Source: Xylophilus sp042867185
GTDB taxonomy: Bacteria > Pseudomonadota > Gammaproteobacteria > Burkholderiales > Burkholderiaceae_C
Assembly: GCA_042867185.1 (NCBI GenBank)
Contig: JBHZQV010000014.1
Coordinates: 1-64,000, forward strand
Reading direction: 5' to 3'
DNA: 64,000 nucleotides
Under the pieces are notes generated by a model. That model had not been told where the DNA came from. It ran no database searches and saw only the letters and a program-made list of their open reading frames with translations. Position 1 is the first letter of the stretch, and each line of letters begins with the position of its first letter. A program made the translations under genes and the position numbers. Below are positions 35,536-43,992 of the stretch, piece by piece.

Positions 35536-35552
35536 GCTATTATTTTCGTAGC
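35536..35552. repeat. Short R2-type hairpin between convergent genes
   Basis: GCTATTATTTTCGTAGC lies 16 bases after the effector stop and 16 bases before the stop of the convergent crotonase gene. It is almost identical to the element at the end of rph (12131-12147). Confidence 0.65.
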
Positions 35553-35568
35553 ACAAGAGCAGCCGGAC

Positions 35569-36420
35569 TCAGTGGCCCTCGAACACCGGCCGGCGCTTGT
35601 CCACGAAGGCGCGGTAGGCCCGCTCGAAGTCGCCGGTCAGCATGCACAGCGCCTGGGCCTGGGCCTCGGCCTCGATGGCCTGGTCGACCGTCATCGCCCA
35701 TTCCTGGTGCAGCATCGTCTTGGTGATGCCGTTGGCGAAGGTGGGGCCGCAGGCGATGTCCCGGGCCAGCGCCTGCGCCTCGGCCGCCAGCGCGTCGGGT
35801 TCGCACAGGCGGTTGAGGAAGCCCCAGCGCTCGGCTTCGTCGCCGGGCAGCGACCGGCCGGTGTAGAGCAGTTCCGACGCGCGGCCCTGGCCCACGATGC
35901 GCGGCAGGATGGCGCAGGCGCCCATGTCGCAGCCGGCCAGGCCGACGCGGTTGAACAGAAACGCGGTCTTGCTGCGCGCGGTGCCCAGCCGCAGGTCCGC
36001 GGCCATCGCCATGATCGCGCCGGCGCCGGCGCAGACGCCGTCGATGGCCGCGACGATCGGCTGCGGGCAGTGCCGCATCTCCGAGACCAGCGCGCCGGTC
36101 ATGCGGGTGAACATCAGCAGCTCGGGCGCCTTGAGTTGCACCAGCGGGCCGATGATCTCGTGCACGTCGCCGCCCGAGCAGAAGTTGCCGCCCGCGCCCT
36201 GCAGCACCACCACGTGCACGTCGGTCGCGTAGCGCAGGCGGTGGAACAGGTCGCGCAGCTCGGCGTACGAATCGAAGGTGAGCGGGTTCTTGCGCTCGGG
36301 CCGGTTCAGGGTGACGGTGCCGACGCCGGCTTCCACCGCCCAGAGGAAGTGGGTGGCGGCGTAGTCGGCCAGCGTCTGGCGGTTGCCGGCGACGAGGGCC
36401 GGGTCGATGCGGTCGGTCAT
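35569..36420 (-). CDS. Crotonase-superfamily protein, possible ring-cleaving hydrolase
   Basis: This is a 283-residue enoyl-CoA hydratase/isomerase-fold protein with the oxyanion-hole segments NFCSGGD (residues 79-85) and DGVCAGAGA (127-135). The two catalytic glutamates of true hydratases are absent: Ile136 and Arg158 occupy those places. Instead Asp165 in GLAGCDMGACAILPRIVG aligns with the catalytic Asp of MenB/BadI-type enzymes. BadI opens a 2-ketocyclohexane ring as its CoA ester, so ring hydrolysis is a good candidate here. The start overlaps the marR stop by four bases. Confidence 0.82.
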   Translation of the reverse strand: MTDRIDPALVAGNRQTLADYAATHFLWAVEAGVGTVTLNRPERKNPLTFDSYAELRDLFHRLRYATDVHVVVLQGAGGNFCSGGDVHEIIGPLVQLKAPELLMFTRMTGALVSEMRHCPQPIVAAIDGVCAGAGAIMAMAADLRLGTARSKTAFLFNRVGLAGCDMGACAILPRIVGQGRASELLYTGRSLPGDEAERWGFLNRLCEPDALAAEAQALARDIACGPTFANGITKTMLHQEWAMTVDQAIEAEAQAQALCMLTGDFERAYRAFVDKRRPVFEGH

Positions 36421-37079
36421 GGGGCGGGTCTCCTGCGGGGGGATGCGGCCGGCTTGGCGGCAGCGGTTTTGGGGGCGGCGGGGGCGGCTTTTGTTGCCGC
36501 CGCGCGCGCGGGCCGTGCGGCGACGGCTGCGGACGGGGCTGCCGGCGGCGTGGCCTCCAGCGCCGTCTGGTGCTGCGCCAGCTGCACCCGCAGCCGGCCC
36601 AGCTGGCCGTAGAGCAGCTCCTTGTCGCCGGCGCCCAGGCCCTGGAACATGCCGGTGAGCCAGGCCTCGTGCGCGGCGGCCATCGCGGCGAATTCGGTGC
36701 GGCCTTTCGGCGTGAGCGCGACGCGCCAGGAGCGGCGGTCTTCCGGGTCGTCCACCCGGGCGACCATGCCTTCCTTTTCCAGCTGGTCGGTCAGGCCGGT
36801 GATGTTGCCGCCGGTCACCATCAGGTAGCGCGAGAGCGCGTTCATCCGCAGCCCGTCGGGGTGGCGTTCCAGCTGGGCCAGGTAGTCGAAGCGCGGCAGC
36901 GTGGTGGCGAAACGCGCCCGCAGGTGCTGGCGGATCTGCTGCTCGATCTGGGTGCTGCAGGCCAGCAGGCGCAGCCAGATCTTCAGGTCGATGTGGTCGT
37001 CGGCGACGGCGCGGGCCTCGTGGCCGATGCGCTCGTCGTCGAGCACCGGCACCAGCTGCAACTTCGTGCTGCGGGCCAT
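36417..37079 (-). CDS. MarR-family transcriptional regulator
   Basis: This is a 220-residue winged-helix regulator. The MarR core is clear: LPRFDYLAQLERHPDGLRMN, ALSRYLMVTGGNITGLTDQL, and the wing VDDPEDRRSWRVALTPKG. A 50-residue Ala/Pro/Lys-rich tail (residues 170-220) is unusual and may add nonspecific DNA contacts. It shares the last base of the SDR stop (TGATG), so it is co-transcribed with the genes it likely controls. Members of this group sense aromatic acyl-CoA ligands. Palindromes at 40260-40284 and 32501-32524 are its probable operators. Confidence 0.9.
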   Translation of the reverse strand: MARSTKLQLVPVLDDERIGHEARAVADDHIDLKIWLRLLACSTQIEQQIRQHLRARFATTLPRFDYLAQLERHPDGLRMNALSRYLMVTGGNITGLTDQLEKEGMVARVDDPEDRRSWRVALTPKGRTEFAAMAAAHEAWLTGMFQGLGAGDKELLYGQLGRLRVQLAQHQTALEATPPAAPSAAVAARPARAAATKAAPAAPKTAAAKPAASPRRRPAP

Positions 37080-37852
37080 CACATCACCTCGCCGCCCGAA
37101 ACCGAGATCGACTGCCCGGTGACGGCCGCCGCGCCGTCGCCGCAGAGCCAGGCCACCGTGTCGGCCACCTCGGCGGGCGATACCAGCCGGCCCTGCGGGT
37201 TGCCGCGCACGAACTCGGCCTGCGCCTCCGCGGTGCTGCGGCCGGTCTTGGAGGCGACGCGGGCCACGCTGTCGCGCACGATGTCGGTGTCGGTGTAGCC
37301 CGGGCAGACGGCGTTGACGGTGATGCCCTTGGCCGCCAGTTCCAGCGCCAGCGAGCGGGTCAGGCCGACCACGCCGTGCTTGGCCGCGGCATAGGCCGCC
37401 ACGTAGGCGTAGCCGCGCAGGCCGGCGGTGCTGGCGACGTTGACGATGCGGCCCGCGCCCGCGGCGAGCAGGTCGGGCAATGCGGCCTGGGTGCAGCTGA
37501 AGGTGCCGGTCAGGTTCACCGCCAGCATGCGCTGCCAGTGGGCCGCGTCCATCCGGTGGAAGGGCACGCTCTCGGCCTGACCCGCGTTGTTGACCAGGAT
37601 GGCGACCGGCCCGGCCGCGTCGCGTGCGGCGGCGAAGGCATCGGCGACGCTGTCTTCGGAGGTGATGTCGCAGGCGACCGGCAAGGGGTTGGCCGATGCC
37701 GGAAGCCGCGCGGCCAGCGCCTGCAGCGTGTCGAGGTTGCGGCCCAGCAGCGTGAGCACCGCGCCCTCGGCCGCCAGCCGCTCGGCGATCGCCGCGCCGA
37801 TGCCGCGCGCCGCGCCGGTGATGACCGCGTGGCGGCCTTGGAGAGACGCCAT
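37079..37852 (-). CDS. SDR-family oxidoreductase (3-hydroxyacyl-CoA dehydrogenase-like)
   Basis: This is a 257-residue short-chain dehydrogenase. Cofactor motif TGAARGIG (residues 13-20), structural motif NNAG, and catalytic Tyr-x3-Lys in AAYAAAKHG; the family Ser lies in NVASTAG. It lies one base after the fused flavoenzyme gene and shares its last base with marR. It probably oxidises or reduces a hydroxy/oxo intermediate of the ring-CoA pathway. Confidence 0.9.
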   Translation of the reverse strand: MASLQGRHAVITGAARGIGAAIAERLAAEGAVLTLLGRNLDTLQALAARLPASANPLPVACDITSEDSVADAFAAARDAAGPVAILVNNAGQAESVPFHRMDAAHWQRMLAVNLTGTFSCTQAALPDLLAAGAGRIVNVASTAGLRGYAYVAAYAAAKHGVVGLTRSLALELAAKGITVNAVCPGYTDTDIVRDSVARVASKTGRSTAEAQAEFVRGNPQGRLVSPAEVADTVAWLCGDGAAAVTGQSISVSGGEVM

Positions 37853-37853
37853 G

Positions 37854-40214
37854 TCAGCCCGCCTCCGCCTGCTGGGCGCGCTGCAGCGGCGACATCGCGG
37901 CGGCCTGCGCCGCCACGGTGCGCTCCCTCTCCAGGTTGCGCTCCAGCTGCACCTTGCCGGCCTGGTACTGCCTGGGCCAGGCCACGTCGAAATAGCCGAT
38001 GCGCGCCGCCTCGTTCAGCGTCCACGCCGGGTTGGCCAGGTGCGGGCGCGCCACCGCGCACAGGTCGGCCCGGCCGGCGGCGATGATGCTGTTGACATGG
38101 TCGGCCTCGGAGATCGCACCGACGGCGATGGTGGCGATGCCCGCCTCGTTGCGCACCCGGTCGGAGAACGGCGTCTGGAACATGCGGCCGTAGACCGGCT
38201 TCTCCTTCTTGCTGACCTGGCCGGACGAGCAGTCGATCATGTCGGCGCCGGCCGCCTTGAAGGCGCGGGCGATCCGCACCGCGTCGTCGGGCGTGATGCC
38301 GCCTTCGACCCAGTCGTGCGCCGAAATGCGCACCGACATCGGCTTGTCCTCGGGCCAGGCGGCGCGCATCGCGGCGAACACCTCCAGCGGGTAGCGCAGC
38401 CGGTTCTCCAGCGAGCCGCCGTAGTCGTCGGTGCGCTGGTTGGTCAGCGGCGAGATGAAGCTGCTGAACAGGTAGCCGTGCGCGCAGTGGAACTCCAGCC
38501 AGTCGAAGCCGGCCTCGTCGGCCCAGCGGGTCGATTGCACGAACTCGGCCTGCACCCGGTCCATGTCCTCGCGGGTCATCGCGTGCGACCAGTCGCTCAC
38601 CCCATCGAGGTACTGCTGCGGCGAGGCCGACAGCAGCCGCCAGCGGTCGGCCTCGGGCAGGGGCTGGTCGATGCCGTCCCAGGCCAGGCGTGTGGCGCCC
38701 TTGGCGCCGGCATGTCCGAGCTGAAGCGCCATCTTCGCGGTGCCGTTGGCATGCGCGAAATCGACGATGCGCTTCCAGCCGTCGCGCTGCGCCTCGTTCC
38801 ACAGACCCGGGCAGCCGGGCGTGATCCGGGCGTCGGGCGAGGGGCAGGTCATCTCGGCGAAGACCAGGCCCGCGCCGCCCAGGGCGCGTGCGCCCAGGTG
38901 CATCAGGTGGAAGTCGGCCGGGAGCCCGTCGACGCAGGAGTACTGCGCCATCGGCGAGACGACGACCCGGTTCTTCAGCGTCACGCCGCGCAGGGTGAAC
39001 GGGGTGAACATCGGCGGCACCGCGCGCTGGGTGGCGCCGCGCTGCAGGCCGGCGCGCTGGGCGATCCAGTCCTCGTAGCGCTCCACGTAGCCCTTGTCGC
39101 GCAGCCGCAGGTTCTCGTGGCTGATGCGCTGGCTGCGGGTCAGCAGCGAGTAGGCGAACTGCTCGGGCGGCAGGCTGGCGTAGCGGTCGACGTTCTCGAA
39201 CCACTCGGTCGAGTTGCGGGCCGCGTTCTGGATGCGCAGCACCTCGATGCTGCGCACCGCCTCGTAGTCGGCCAGCGCGGCGGCCAGGTCGCCGGGCTTG
39301 CGGCCGATGCAGCGGGCCAGCTCGATCGAATCCTCCAGCGCCAGCTTGGTGCCCGAGCCGATCGAGAAATGCGCGGTGTGGGCCGCGTCGCCCATCAGCA
39401 CCACCGGCGCATGGCCGTTGTGGTGCACCCAGTGGCCGCAGACCACCCGCGGGAAGCGGATCCACTGGGCCGAGCCGCGCAGGTGGCTGGCGTTGGAGAT
39501 CAGCGGGTTCCCATCGAGCTGCTTCGCGAAGAGTTTTTCGCAGAACGCGATCGCGTCTTCTTTTTCCATCGTCTCCAGCCCGGCGGCGCGCCACACGTCC
39601 TCGGGCGCCTCGACGATGAAGGTGGAGGTGCTGTCGTCGAAGCGGTAGGCATGGGCCTGGAACCAGCCGTGCTCGGTTTTCTCGAACGCGAAGGTGAAGG
39701 CGTCGAACAGCTTGCGGGTGCCCAGCCAGACGAAGCGGCACAGCCGCATGTCGATGTCGGGCTGGTAGGTGGCGGCGTACTTGGCGCGGATGCGGCTGTT
39801 GAGGCCGTCGGCGGCGATGACCAGGTCGGCGTCGGCATAGGCGGTGTCGTCCTGCACGTCGGTCTCGAAGACCAGTTCCACGCCCAGCTGTTCGCAGCGT
39901 GCCTGCAGGATGTTGAGCAGGCGCTTGCGGCCGATGCCGCAGAAGCCGTGGCCGCCCGAGCGCACGCTGTGGCCGTGGATATGCACCTCGATGTCGTCCC
40001 AGTGGTTGAACGCATCGAGGATCTGCGCCGCGGTGACCGGATCGGCCGCCTGCAGGTTGCCCAGCGTCTGGTCGGAGAAGACCACGCCCCAACCGAAGGT
40101 GTCATAGGGCCGGTTGCGCTCCACCACCCGGATCTCGTGCCCCGGGTTCTGCAGCTTCATCAGGAGCGCGAAATACAGGCCCGACGGGCCTCCACCGATA
40201 CAGACGATCTTCAT
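37854..40214 (-). CDS. 2-aminobenzoyl-CoA monooxygenase/reductase (salicylyl-CoA 5-hydroxylase/oxidoreductase fusion)
   Basis: This is a 786-residue two-domain flavoenzyme. Residues 1-390 are an FAD aromatic hydroxylase: GGGPSG near the N-terminus and GDAAHTAHFSIGSGTKLALE near residue 280. Residues 402-760 are an old-yellow-enzyme-type FMN reductase: FTPFTLRGVTLKNRVVVSPM, LQLGHAGAKG, HCAHGYLFSSFISP and NQRTDDYGGSLENRLR. This fusion is the known 2-aminobenzoyl-CoA monooxygenase/reductase of Azoarcus evansii, which hydroxylates and reduces the ring in one protein. I chose the ATG at 40214 because the FAD fold starts immediately. It heads a tight operon with SDR, MarR and crotonase genes. Confidence 0.92.
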   Translation of the reverse strand: MKIVCIGGGPSGLYFALLMKLQNPGHEIRVVERNRPYDTFGWGVVFSDQTLGNLQAADPVTAAQILDAFNHWDDIEVHIHGHSVRSGGHGFCGIGRKRLLNILQARCEQLGVELVFETDVQDDTAYADADLVIAADGLNSRIRAKYAATYQPDIDMRLCRFVWLGTRKLFDAFTFAFEKTEHGWFQAHAYRFDDSTSTFIVEAPEDVWRAAGLETMEKEDAIAFCEKLFAKQLDGNPLISNASHLRGSAQWIRFPRVVCGHWVHHNGHAPVVLMGDAAHTAHFSIGSGTKLALEDSIELARCIGRKPGDLAAALADYEAVRSIEVLRIQNAARNSTEWFENVDRYASLPPEQFAYSLLTRSQRISHENLRLRDKGYVERYEDWIAQRAGLQRGATQRAVPPMFTPFTLRGVTLKNRVVVSPMAQYSCVDGLPADFHLMHLGARALGGAGLVFAEMTCPSPDARITPGCPGLWNEAQRDGWKRIVDFAHANGTAKMALQLGHAGAKGATRLAWDGIDQPLPEADRWRLLSASPQQYLDGVSDWSHAMTREDMDRVQAEFVQSTRWADEAGFDWLEFHCAHGYLFSSFISPLTNQRTDDYGGSLENRLRYPLEVFAAMRAAWPEDKPMSVRISAHDWVEGGITPDDAVRIARAFKAAGADMIDCSSGQVSKKEKPVYGRMFQTPFSDRVRNEAGIATIAVGAISEADHVNSIIAAGRADLCAVARPHLANPAWTLNEAARIGYFDVAWPRQYQAGKVQLERNLERERTVAAQAAAMSPLQRAQQAEAG

Positions 40215-40259
40215 GGCCGACGGTCCTCCAGGGACTGGGAAAACCGTCAATCTACGGGC

Positions 40260-40284
40260 AATTAGTTTAGGTGTCAACTAAATT
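40260..40284. promoter_or_regulatory. MarR-type operator before the monooxygenase/reductase operon
   Basis: AATTAGTTTAG followed by TCAACTAAATT makes an imperfect inverted repeat (TTAGTT and AACTAA, eight bases apart), in an AT-rich patch within GC-rich DNA. It begins 46 bases upstream of the ATG. The left arm is nearly the same as at 32501-32511, so the two sites likely share one regulator. Confidence 0.6.
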
Positions 40285-40429
40285 GGAGGCCGCACCAGCG
40301 CGGGGCGACGAGCACCGCCCCGGCTCCCGCTTCCCTACCGGGGTCGCCACGGAACCGGCTTCGCCGGGCCGTCGGCGACGCCCCCTGCAAGGGGGTCGGC
40401 GGACACACGCAGTGGGCAAGCCTGGGGGT
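40285..40429. other. Non-coding stretch with hairpins
   Basis: No gene is seen. AACCGGCTTCGCCGG (about 40351-40365) and CCCCCTGCAAGGGGG (about 40381-40396) are strong inverted repeats, followed by ACACACGCAGTGGGCAAGCC. Comparable blocks occur downstream of genes across Comamonadaceae, as I recall. They lie after the stop of the minus-strand MFS gene and may end its transcript. Confidence 0.5.
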
Positions 40430-41566
40430 TTACTTGAGCCTCCAGGCGACCGGCGCGCCGGCGGCGATCACCACGCCCACGATCCAGAAGACGCCCGCGA
40501 TGCCCACCACCGCGCCCGCCGCGCCGAACAGGATCGGCATCGCGACGCTCGACGCGTTGATCGTCATCAGCCGCAGGCCCAGGGCCTCGCCATGGCGGGC
40601 GTGCGGCGTCACCTGGTGCAGCTTGCTCATGACCATCGGCTGCACCGCGCCGAGCGCGATGCCCAGCAGCGCCGACAACACCCCCATCGACCACGGCGAC
40701 GACAGCAGCGGATACACCGCGAAGACGGCCGCGGTGCAGACGACCGAGGCGGCGATCACCGCCCACTCCTGCACCCGCGCCGCCAGCAGCGGCAGCACCA
40801 GCCGCACCCCGGCCGCGGCGATGGCGAAGACGCCCAGCAGCGTGCCGATGGTCGATGCGCTGAAGCCCCGCTCGTGCCCCAGGATCGGCAGCACGAAGGC
40901 GTGCACATCCCAGCTGGAGGACTGCAGCCAGTTGACGAAGAGCAGCCGGCGGAACGCCGCTTCGCGCAGCAGTTCCCAGGCCCGGGGGCGCGGGCCTTCG
41001 GTGGGCGCCACCACCACCGGCGGCAGCTCCTGCGTGCGGCGCACCAGCTGCCAGCACACCACCGGCAGGCAGGCCAGCAGCACCAGGGCCGGGCGGTAGC
41101 CGGCGTAGTCGATCAGCAGGCCCGCCGCGAACGGGCCGATGAAGTTGGCGATCGCCGGCGCGATGCCCAGCCAGCTGAATACCTGCTTCAACTGGGTGAC
41201 GTTCTCCGCCGCGCGGCCCACGTGCCGCTGCAGCGCGATCACCGTGGCACCGGTGCCGGCGCCGGTGAGCAGCGCGGCCACGCACAGCATCGGGTAGCCC
41301 GGCCAGAGGGCCGCCAGGCCCACGCCCAGGGTGGCGGCGATGACCGAGTACCCGATCGGCCGGCGCAGGCCGTGCCGGTCGGCGAACCGGCCGGCGGGCA
41401 GCGCCAGGAACACCTGGCTGAGCGCGAACAGCGCCAGCAGCACGCCGACCGCCGCCGGGCTGTGGCCCTGCTCCAGCGCCAGCAGCGGCGCGACCAGCCG
41501 GGCACCCGCCATCGCGGAATGCAGGCAGACCTGCGCGCAGATGAGGCGTGCCAGCGCCGCGTTCAC
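40430..41566 (-). CDS. MFS transporter
   Basis: This is a 378-residue major facilitator with about 12 helices, short and without large loops. Characteristic loop after helix 2: GRFADRHGLRRPIGYSVIAA. It starts with GTG within a GTGA overlap with the rmuC stop, so it is co-translated. Substrate is unknown. It is followed by a hairpin-rich non-coding stretch. Confidence 0.82.
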   Translation of the reverse strand: MNAALARLICAQVCLHSAMAGARLVAPLLALEQGHSPAAVGVLLALFALSQVFLALPAGRFADRHGLRRPIGYSVIAATLGVGLAALWPGYPMLCVAALLTGAGTGATVIALQRHVGRAAENVTQLKQVFSWLGIAPAIANFIGPFAAGLLIDYAGYRPALVLLACLPVVCWQLVRRTQELPPVVVAPTEGPRPRAWELLREAAFRRLLFVNWLQSSSWDVHAFVLPILGHERGFSASTIGTLLGVFAIAAAGVRLVLPLLAARVQEWAVIAASVVCTAAVFAVYPLLSSPWSMGVLSALLGIALGAVQPMVMSKLHQVTPHARHGEALGLRLMTINASSVAMPILFGAAGAVVGIAGVFWIVGVVIAAGAPVAWRLK

Positions 41567-42981
41567 GGTGCGGTGCGACCCGGCGTGGCGCCGCCGCGGG
41601 GCAGCGGCGTGTCGTCGTCGGGCGCGGCGTCGGCGGCGCTCGTCGGCAGCAGGCCCTGCGCCTGCGGCTCGGGCAGTGCCTCCACGTCGCGCAGCGCGCG
41701 GCGCATCACGTTGCTGCGGGTCTGCGCCCGGTCCAGTGTGTTGAGCACCGTCTGCGTCTGCTCCTTCACCTTGGAGAGCACATCGCCGAACTTCTGGAAC
41801 TCGGTCTTGACAGCGCCCAGCACCTGCCACACCTCGCTGCTGCGCCGCTCCAGCGCCAGGGTGCGAAAGCCCATCTGCAGCGAGTTGAGCATCGCCAGCA
41901 GCGTGGTCGGCCCGGCCAGGGTGACGCGGTACTCGCGCTGCAGCGCCTCCACCAGCCCCGGCCGGCGCAGCACCTCGGCGAACAGCCCTTCGGTCGGCAA
42001 AAACAGGATCGCGAAATCGGTGGTGTGCGGCGGCTCGACATATTTCTCGGCGATGCCGCGCGCCTCCAGCCGGATGCGGGTCTCCAGGCCGCGCGCGGCC
42101 AGGTCGGCGCCCACCGGATCGGCGCGCTGCTGGGCGTCGAGCAGGCGGGCGTAGTCCTCGTTGGGAAACTTGGCGTCGATCGGCAGCCACACCGGCACGC
42201 CGTCGGCGCTGCGCCCCGGCAGCCGGATCGCGAAGTCGACCGTGTTGCGGGTGCCGGGCCGGGTCACCACCTGCGCGGCGTACTGGTCGACCGACAGCAC
42301 CTGCTCCAGCAGCGATGCCAGCTGCGCCTCGCCGAAGATGCCGCGGGTCTTGACGTTGGTGAGCAGGTGCTTCAGATCGCCCACGCCCTGGGCCAGCGTC
42401 TGCATCTCGCCCAGGCCCTTGTGCACCTGCTCCAGCCGGTCGGCCACCTGGCGGAAGCTCTCGCCCAGGCGGGCCTCCAGCGTGGCCTGGAGCTTCTCGT
42501 CGACGGTGTGGCGCATCTCGTCGAGCTTGGCGGCGTTGCTGGCCTGCAGCTGGGCCAGCTGCGCCTCCAGCGTGGCGCGCACCTCGGCCATGCGGCGGGC
42601 GTTGGCCTCGGAGACGCCCTGCAGCTGGGTACTGAGGGTGTCGGCGAGCGTCTTCTGCAGCAGCGAGAGTTGCTGGGCGAAGGCGTCCATCCGCGCGCTC
42701 TGGGTGCGGCCGGCCTCCGCCCCTTGGCGGGTGAGCGTCTGGGTGAAGGTGGCGAAGGCCTGGGCCAGTTCCTGGCGCGACTGGCGCGACTGGTCGGACA
42801 GCTCCTGCCGCAAGGCCCGCTCGCCGCGCTCGGCGCGGGCGTTGGCGGCGTCGATCGCATCGTGGGTATCGGCGGCGTCGCCGCCGGGACGGCGCAGCAG
42901 CAGCACCAGCAGCATCGCCACCGTCGCCGCGCCGGCGGCCAGCAGCGCCCAGGCGGCCGGGTTCAGTTCTCCGTTCAACAC
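41563..42981 (-). CDS. rmuC: DNA recombination protein RmuC
   Basis: This is a 472-residue RmuC-family protein. An N-terminal membrane anchor (residues 10-30) is followed by a long coiled coil (about 40-190) and the RmuC nuclease-like domain with GIFGEAQLASLLEQVL, WLPIDAKFPNEDYARLLDAQ and FLPTEGLFAEVL. RmuC limits recombination at inverted repeats. A GTG start at 42981 is used, with AGGAGG ten bases upstream. It begins six bases after the dehydrogenase gene stop. Confidence 0.92.
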   Translation of the reverse strand: MLNGELNPAAWALLAAGAATVAMLLVLLLRRPGGDAADTHDAIDAANARAERGERALRQELSDQSRQSRQELAQAFATFTQTLTRQGAEAGRTQSARMDAFAQQLSLLQKTLADTLSTQLQGVSEANARRMAEVRATLEAQLAQLQASNAAKLDEMRHTVDEKLQATLEARLGESFRQVADRLEQVHKGLGEMQTLAQGVGDLKHLLTNVKTRGIFGEAQLASLLEQVLSVDQYAAQVVTRPGTRNTVDFAIRLPGRSADGVPVWLPIDAKFPNEDYARLLDAQQRADPVGADLAARGLETRIRLEARGIAEKYVEPPHTTDFAILFLPTEGLFAEVLRRPGLVEALQREYRVTLAGPTTLLAMLNSLQMGFRTLALERRSSEVWQVLGAVKTEFQKFGDVLSKVKEQTQTVLNTLDRAQTRSNVMRRALRDVEALPEPQAQGLLPTSAADAAPDDDTPLPRGGATPGRTAP

Positions 42982-42987
42982 CGCGGA

Positions 42988-43974
42988 TCAGCCTCCTGTG
43001 CGAACCACGGTGTTGACCGGCGTCAGCGGCCCGCGGCCGTCGAAGTACGCGACCAGGTTGTCGGCCGCCAGCGCGGCCATCGCGCGGCGGGTACCGGCGG
43101 TGGCGCTGGCGATGTGCGGGGTGAGCACCACGTTCTGCAGCGCGAGCAGGTCGGGGTGCACCGAGGGCTCGCCCTCGAACACGTCCAGGCCCGCCGCGGC
43201 GATGCGGCCTTCGCGCAGTGCCGCGGCCAGCGCCACGTCGTCGACGATGCCGCCGCGGGCGATGTTGACCAGGGTGGCGGTCGGCTTCATCTGCGCCAGC
43301 TCGGCCGCGCCGATGGCGTGGTGCGACGCGGCGCTGTAGGGCAGCACCAGCACCAGGTGGTCGGCGGTCTTCAGCAGCGTGTCCTTGCCCACGTAGCGGG
43401 CATTGCAATCGGCCTCCAGCGCGGGCGAGAGCGGCGAGCGGTTGTGGTAGACCACGGTCATGCCGAAGCCGTATGCGCCGCGCTTGGCGATGCCCTGCCC
43501 GATGCGGCCCATGCCCAGGATGCCGAGGGTGCTGCCGTGCACCTCGGCGCCGGAGAACATGTCGTAGCGCCAGCGCTTCCACTCGCCCCGGCGCAGGAAA
43601 TGCTCGCTCTCGGTGATGCGCCGGGCGGTGGCCATCAGCAGCGCGAAGCCGAAGTCGGCGGTGGTGTCGGTCAGCACGTCGGGCGCGTTGGTGCCCTGCA
43701 CGCCGGCGGCGGTCATCGCATCGACGTCGAAGTTGTTGTAGCCCACCGCCATGTTGGCGCAGATGCGCAGGTCGGGGCAGTCGGCCAGCAGCGCCGCGTC
43801 GATCCGCTCGCTGCCGGTGGTCAGCACGCCGTGTTTGCCCTGGAGGCGCGCCTTGAGCGCTGCGGCGTCCCAGACGTCGTCGGCCTGGTTGTGCTCCACC
43901 TCGAAGTGCTGCTGCAGCCGTTCGATGGTCTCGGGAAACAGCGCGCGCGAGACGAGGATTCTGGGGCGGGACAT
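42988..43974 (-). CDS. D-2-hydroxyacid dehydrogenase (glyoxylate/hydroxypyruvate reductase type)
   Basis: This is a 328-residue NAD(P)-dependent dehydrogenase. Dinucleotide motif GILGMGRIGQGIAKRG near residue 150; substrate-binding region ANMAVGYNNFDVDA; catalytic Arg in NIARGGIVDD, Glu in DVFEGEPSV, and His in LTPHIASATAGTR. Family members reduce glyoxylate or hydroxypyruvate. It is the first gene of a run with rmuC and an MFS gene. Confidence 0.92.
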   Translation of the reverse strand: MSRPRILVSRALFPETIERLQQHFEVEHNQADDVWDAAALKARLQGKHGVLTTGSERIDAALLADCPDLRICANMAVGYNNFDVDAMTAAGVQGTNAPDVLTDTTADFGFALLMATARRITESEHFLRRGEWKRWRYDMFSGAEVHGSTLGILGMGRIGQGIAKRGAYGFGMTVVYHNRSPLSPALEADCNARYVGKDTLLKTADHLVLVLPYSAASHHAIGAAELAQMKPTATLVNIARGGIVDDVALAAALREGRIAAAGLDVFEGEPSVHPDLLALQNVVLTPHIASATAGTRRAMAALAADNLVAYFDGRGPLTPVNTVVRTGG

Positions 43975-43992
43975 GGGGAGCCTCCTTGTGCG

